NCBI RefSeq assembly: GCF_000149955.1
Contig: NC_030999.1
Coordinates: 1,500,585 to 1,511,154 of the forward strand
Source of the DNA: Fusarium oxysporum f. sp. lycopersici 4287
Lineage: Eukaryota; Ascomycota; Sordariomycetes; Hypocreales; Nectriaceae
Length of the DNA stretch: 10,570 nt
Reading direction: 5' to 3'
The translations under genes and the position numbers were made by a program. Position 1 is the stretch's first letter, and each line of letters begins with the position of its first letter. This document shows, piece after piece, positions 7,916-10,570 of the stretch. A model generated the notes under the pieces. The model saw only the letters and a program-made list of their open reading frames with translations. It searched no databases and had not been told where the DNA came from.

Positions 7916-8264
7916 ATGCCTCGAAAGCGCCGGCAGCAGCCAGGTACTCCTCCAGACCTGCCTGAGATACCCCAAGGTGCCTACAAAAAGGCATATTACC
8001 CCCACCCAGATACGGTTTATTATTGTTTAGGTCAGATGAAATAAGCTTTTAGATACCCTATGCGCTAAGGCTTCTTAGGTGATGGTTTTTGGCGCCGGGG
8101 TACGATAAGCAATGAAACTCAGAGTACTAGTCTTCATGTTGTATGTCATCCATTACGAGTGCTTCGAATGCCCGAACTAATGACTCCAGGTGATTGACGA
8201 GGATTACGGATTATCCTATTCTGTCAGTGTCGAATACATCCGCAAGAGAGCTGACTGGGATTAA
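7916..8264 (+). CDS. Small three-exon gene, 83-aa basic protein, unknown function
   Basis: No long open frame exists, but three short exons join cleanly: 7916-8030, 8079-8140 and 8190-8264. Intron 1 (8031-8078, 48 nt) has donor GTCAGA, a CTAAG branch-like site and acceptor CTTAG. Intron 2 (8141-8189, 49 nt) has a perfect GTATGT donor, CTAAT and acceptor TCCAG. Phases are 1 and 0, and the total is exactly 84 codons including the stop. The protein starts MPRKRRQQPGTPPDLPEIPQ, a basic Pro-rich head. It continues with an aromatic stretch (VYYCL), GDGFWRRGTIS spanning the first junction, a second stretch with DEDYGLSYSVSVEYIRKR, and a Trp-Asp end. The alternating hydrophobic and polar pattern with Gly and Trp suggests a small beta-barrel, perhaps Tudor- or SH3-like, but this is inference. 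I do not recognise the family. It could also be the surviving part of a larger gene. Confidence 0.6.
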
Positions 8265-8348
8265 TGGAGTCTTCTGATGAATGGAACAAGCAACAGTGAC
8301 CTTACTCAAGTAAAAAATCAATGTTAAGCTTCAGTTCCGGGTTATGGC

Positions 8349-8789
8349 CTAACGTACATGATAAGCATATGTCCCAAAAGCTGCCGGAATGATGACATGA
8401 TCATAGAGATCTTGTTGGCGCTCCAGTGACAGAGCGTTCTGAGTTGATGACGTCATGTCTTTTGCAGCGTTCGGGAAGAAGACAAACGCGGAGAATGGTA
8501 CACTGTGTGCGTTGAATGTCCCGAGTTTAATATGTCGTGTCCTTGCCAGGTCCAGTCCGCGTGGCTGAATTATCTCAGCTTTGGATATGTTCAAGGCTGC
8601 AGAGGGAAGAAAGGACAACCGAAAGCTGTTGGGCGATTGGATTGCTTGAAGCCCTTTTGCCCCAAACCAGATGCTATCGATGTCCCATTGCCTAGACAAT
8701 GACAGCGCTGGTTGACCAGCATGGCAAAAAGCCTGTGATGATTTGCTAAATGAAAGTGGCTGGCTCGGTTCGTCGGCAAGGAAGCTTTT
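8349..8789 (-). pseudogene. Continuation of the unknown gene beyond an in-frame TGA
   Basis: Directly after the TGA at 8792-8790 the same frame stays open for 146 codons to a TAG at 8351-8349, with clearly protein-like content (for example QWDIDSIWFGAKGLQAIQ, FSAFVFFPNAAKDM, HVIIPAAFGTYAYH). It has no Met-initiated start of its own near the TGA, so it is best seen as the downstream part of the preceding gene. Either one stop mutation has split the gene, or an intron hides the stop. One candidate intron is 8833-8708 (donor GTGAGA, acceptor ACCAG, phase 1, 126 nt), which keeps the frame but lacks a good branch site. A GTACGT donor at 8357-8352 hints that the original gene ran on further left. 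Function is unknown. Confidence 0.45.
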
Positions 8790-9640
8790 TCACTGCTGGA
8801 AAGAGCTGCTGGGGTCATAAGAGCCCGTCTCACCAAACGCTGTGGACAGAGGAGGAATAAACTGTCGAAGCTGCTCGACACGCTCCCGAAGAGAGTCAGC
8901 GAGCCCGGCCTCGTCACCCTCAACCCGACGTGTACCTAGCCCAAACACTCAGTATTATATTAACCGTGACGCTAGGTTATTGCAAACATACAATTACACT
9001 TAGAGCTATAGAAGACCTTAAAAATCTGGTCGTAGGCACGTTTATACGGGTCGAGGAACTCGGGGGTCCATCCAGTATTTCCTTGCCGAATATAGTCGAT
9101 GAAGCTTTGCAAGGTCTCATTGCGTGGCTGAGCGGCGGTCAAGGTGGCATCATCACCCAAGCTATCTTGAGGTTCGACGCTAGAGCTCCCTGCATCGGCC
9201 TGCTGAAACACGAAAGGACATTGTACAGACGTACTTGTAGTGGCACGACCGTGATGATTTGTCGATTCCGATGGCCTTGGTTCAGTCGAGGGTATCGTCG
9301 GTGGAATACGGAAAATCCTATCATGAAAGAACAGATGACATGATCTGCAGAGCTGAGAATGGACCTTGTTGTCTGTACCTATGTGGACCGCTTCAACCCT
9401 GGCATACCCGCAACCGCGCGTGGCAATTGCACTCCAATCCAGTGGGGTATTCGTATCTTTTTCCACTTTCCACTTTCTGCAGTGGTGGTGTGGGCCATCC
9501 TGTAAGTGTCACTACCCCGCCTTGCCTGGCGCTTGATCAAAGGAGAGGTTGACAGCTTCCACGGCTCGCGCTGCAGGTCTGAAATTTTTAGGCAGTCGCG
9601 ACCCGTGGATTTCCTGCCTAGACAGATCATCTGTTACCAT
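8790..9640 (-). CDS. Unknown fungal gene with Cys/His cluster (GATA-finger-like), at least three exons
   Basis: The ATG at 9640-9638 (MVTDDLSRQEIHGSRLPKNF) opens a frame that meets TAG TGA at 9514-9509, then stays open again in the same frame. A frame-keeping intron removes both stops. Options are 9515-9477 (39 nt) or 9553-9500 (54 nt), and neither is ideal. A second intron, 8991-8936 (56 nt, donor GTATGT, acceptor GCTAG, phase 1), is convincing. With the 39-nt option the product is 251 aa up to TGA 8792-8790. Residues C64 and C85-x2-C88-H89 (QLCRSCHLFF), plus a possible HHHC if the 54-nt intron is used, resemble the second half of a GATA zinc finger. A Ser/Thr/Pro-rich linker follows, then a charged helical stretch (ADSLRERVEQLRQFI). 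I do not recognise the family. It is divergent from the exonuclease fragment, with 171 bases between the starts. Confidence 0.5.
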
Positions 9641-9811
9641 ATTTACTCAACAACAATCCGTTTTCAAAACTGTCCATCCAGTAACAAAGTCCCCAACGGC
9701 TATTCAAATAGGATATACCTGTTTGTGGTAAGTGTAGTCCTCTGGCTAATTGAACGTATTCAAGGACTAAGTCTCCATTTGTTAAAATATGTTAATAAGC
9801 ATTGGCAGGAC

Positions 9812-10009
9812 ATGGCCTCGAATCTAGACACAGTTACGCAACGATTAACTACCGTCAAGCTCGAAGATAAGCCAGCCATAATCTTCGTGAATAACGCAAC
9901 TGCGATAGCAGAACTGGTCGACTCTCTCGATAGACCTCCAACAGTTTAGCCGTCGATTTTTATCGACCTTGAAGGGGTAAATCTTTCTCGCCATGGCTCC
10001 GTCTCTTTT
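9812..10009 (+). pseudogene. Broken N-terminus of a 3'-5' exonuclease-domain protein
   Basis: From the ATG at 9812 the frame encodes MASNLDTVTQRLTTVKLEDK, then a segment IIFVNNATAIAELVDSLD, a TAG at 9947-9949, and in the same frame PSIFIDLEGVNLSRHGSVS. This matches the start of fungal DEDD-type 3'-5' exonuclease domain proteins. A short strand and a helix are followed by the first catalytic Asp-x-Glu (here D52 and E54, counting the stop as a codon). These enzymes trim nucleic acid 3' ends. The TAG falls where Gln would fit, consistent with CAG to TAG. After about 10009 the sequence no longer resembles the family, so the rest of the domain (about 150 or more residues) is absent. It is both interrupted and truncated. 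Confidence 0.6.
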
Positions 10010-10570
10010 GTAGACGGATGTCCAGTTGCTGACTCTTGCCCTTCGTCATAGTTTGATACCTGCTCTTCTGGGAAGAGGTCGGGAAATCGACGTTTTGCGA
10101 CATCAGCAGATGTGAACACCCCTTCATCTAGCATGTCTTTAAGTGACGTTACAATAGGTGTAGTGCCATATTCATTGACTAGTTTCCTGGCATTCTTGGC
10201 AAATCCTCGTTGGCCCTTCCTTATAACCAACTTAAGGGGCTGTTCCTCTGGCTCTCGTGCTGCAATCCTCATCAGTGAGGGAGAGTTTTTGAAAGCAGCA
10301 TAGACCCTTTTGTCATCAGGGAGGGCCGCTTGCTCGTCACGTTCCCCGGTCGTTGCTTCCTCCAGATGGCAGCCTGGACAGATCACTGTTGTGCCAGGAT
10401 CGCCTTCACTCTCGCAAGCTTCCTTTGCTTTGGTACCCGTCCTTCTAAAATTGGACGGGTCCCGTCCCAGTTTCCATATGTAGTATAGTTTTCTCCGCTA
10501 TCGGACCGTCAGTATCATCACCTTTACACTTGCAAGGTCCAGTTCCAGATTCAACAACACCGCTGAGGTA
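10010..10570 (-). pseudogene. Unrecognised coding fragment, frameshifted and partial
   Basis: Two minus-strand frames look coding. The first runs from the window edge 10570 to 10448 (41 codons, with PCKCKGDDTDG), ending at a TAG. The second is open from 10497 down to about 10010, with YYIWKLGRDPSNF at its start, then CPGCHLEE, a basic segment LVIRKGQRGFAKNARKLVNE and DEGVFTSADVAKRRFPDLFP. If one base of the TTTT run at 10450-10447 were extra, the first frame would pass into the second (QF then RRTGTKAKEA), which suggests a one-base slippage, or else a small unseen intron. The left end of the open frame is antisense to the exonuclease fragment, so true homology should end near 10010. Two CxxC-like pairs hint at metal binding. 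No family is recognised. Confidence 0.4.

Noticed and set aside
9506..9811. Long N-terminal extension of the exonuclease frame to 9506
   Set aside because: It is upstream of the ATG at 9812, overlaps the opposite-strand gene start, and does not look like the family.
10010..10051. GT-AG intron that would rescue the exonuclease gene
   Set aside because: Joining at its acceptor gives a continuation (FDTCSSGK) unlike the exonuclease domain.

Overview
The window looks like a transposon-rich stretch of a filamentous ascomycete (Pezizomycotina) nuclear genome. The reasons are short introns of about 46-56 nt with GT-AG ends (several with GTATGT or GTAAG donors and CTNAC-like branch sites), fungal-type hAT transposases, a fungal APH-fold kinase-like gene and an RTA1-like remnant. 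No prokaryotic signals, tRNA, rRNA or CRISPR were seen. The species cannot be named from the sequence.

Layout. (1) 1-534, minus: an open 178-codon N-terminal piece of a Ty1/copia-type Gag, cut by the window edge, with its leader or LTR-proximal DNA up to 711. (2) 712-3705: a complete, apparently coding-competent hAT transposon with 15-bp terminal inverted repeats, TCCAT/TTCCAC-rich subterminal repeats and a three-exon 782-aa transposase. (3) 3706 to about 5450, minus: the 5' part of a second, different hAT element. Its transposase is cut exactly at the end of the first element and lacks the C-terminal dimerisation region. (4) About 5500-5862, minus: a decayed RTA1-like membrane protein fragment. 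(5) 6082-7762, minus: an intact two-exon APH-family phosphotransferase gene (542 aa), the best host gene here. (6) 7916-8264, plus: a previously hidden three-exon gene for an 83-aa basic protein. (7) 8349-9640, minus: a multi-exon gene of unknown function with a Cys/His cluster and one in-frame TGA. (8) 9812 to about 10009, plus: the broken start of a 3'-5' exonuclease-domain gene. (9) About 10010-10570, minus: an unrecognised, frameshifted coding fragment joined to the exonuclease piece and running off the window.

There is no operon-like logic. The left half is nested or rearranged mobile DNA. The right half mixes one intact enzyme gene with gene fragments, as in fast-evolving accessory or subtelomeric regions. 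Three inferred premature stops (5730-5732, 8790-8792, 9947-9949) can each be explained by a C-to-T change, which would fit RIP-like mutation or deamination but is not proven. The most notable points are the precise hAT/hAT junction without matching target-site duplications, and the small three-exon gene.
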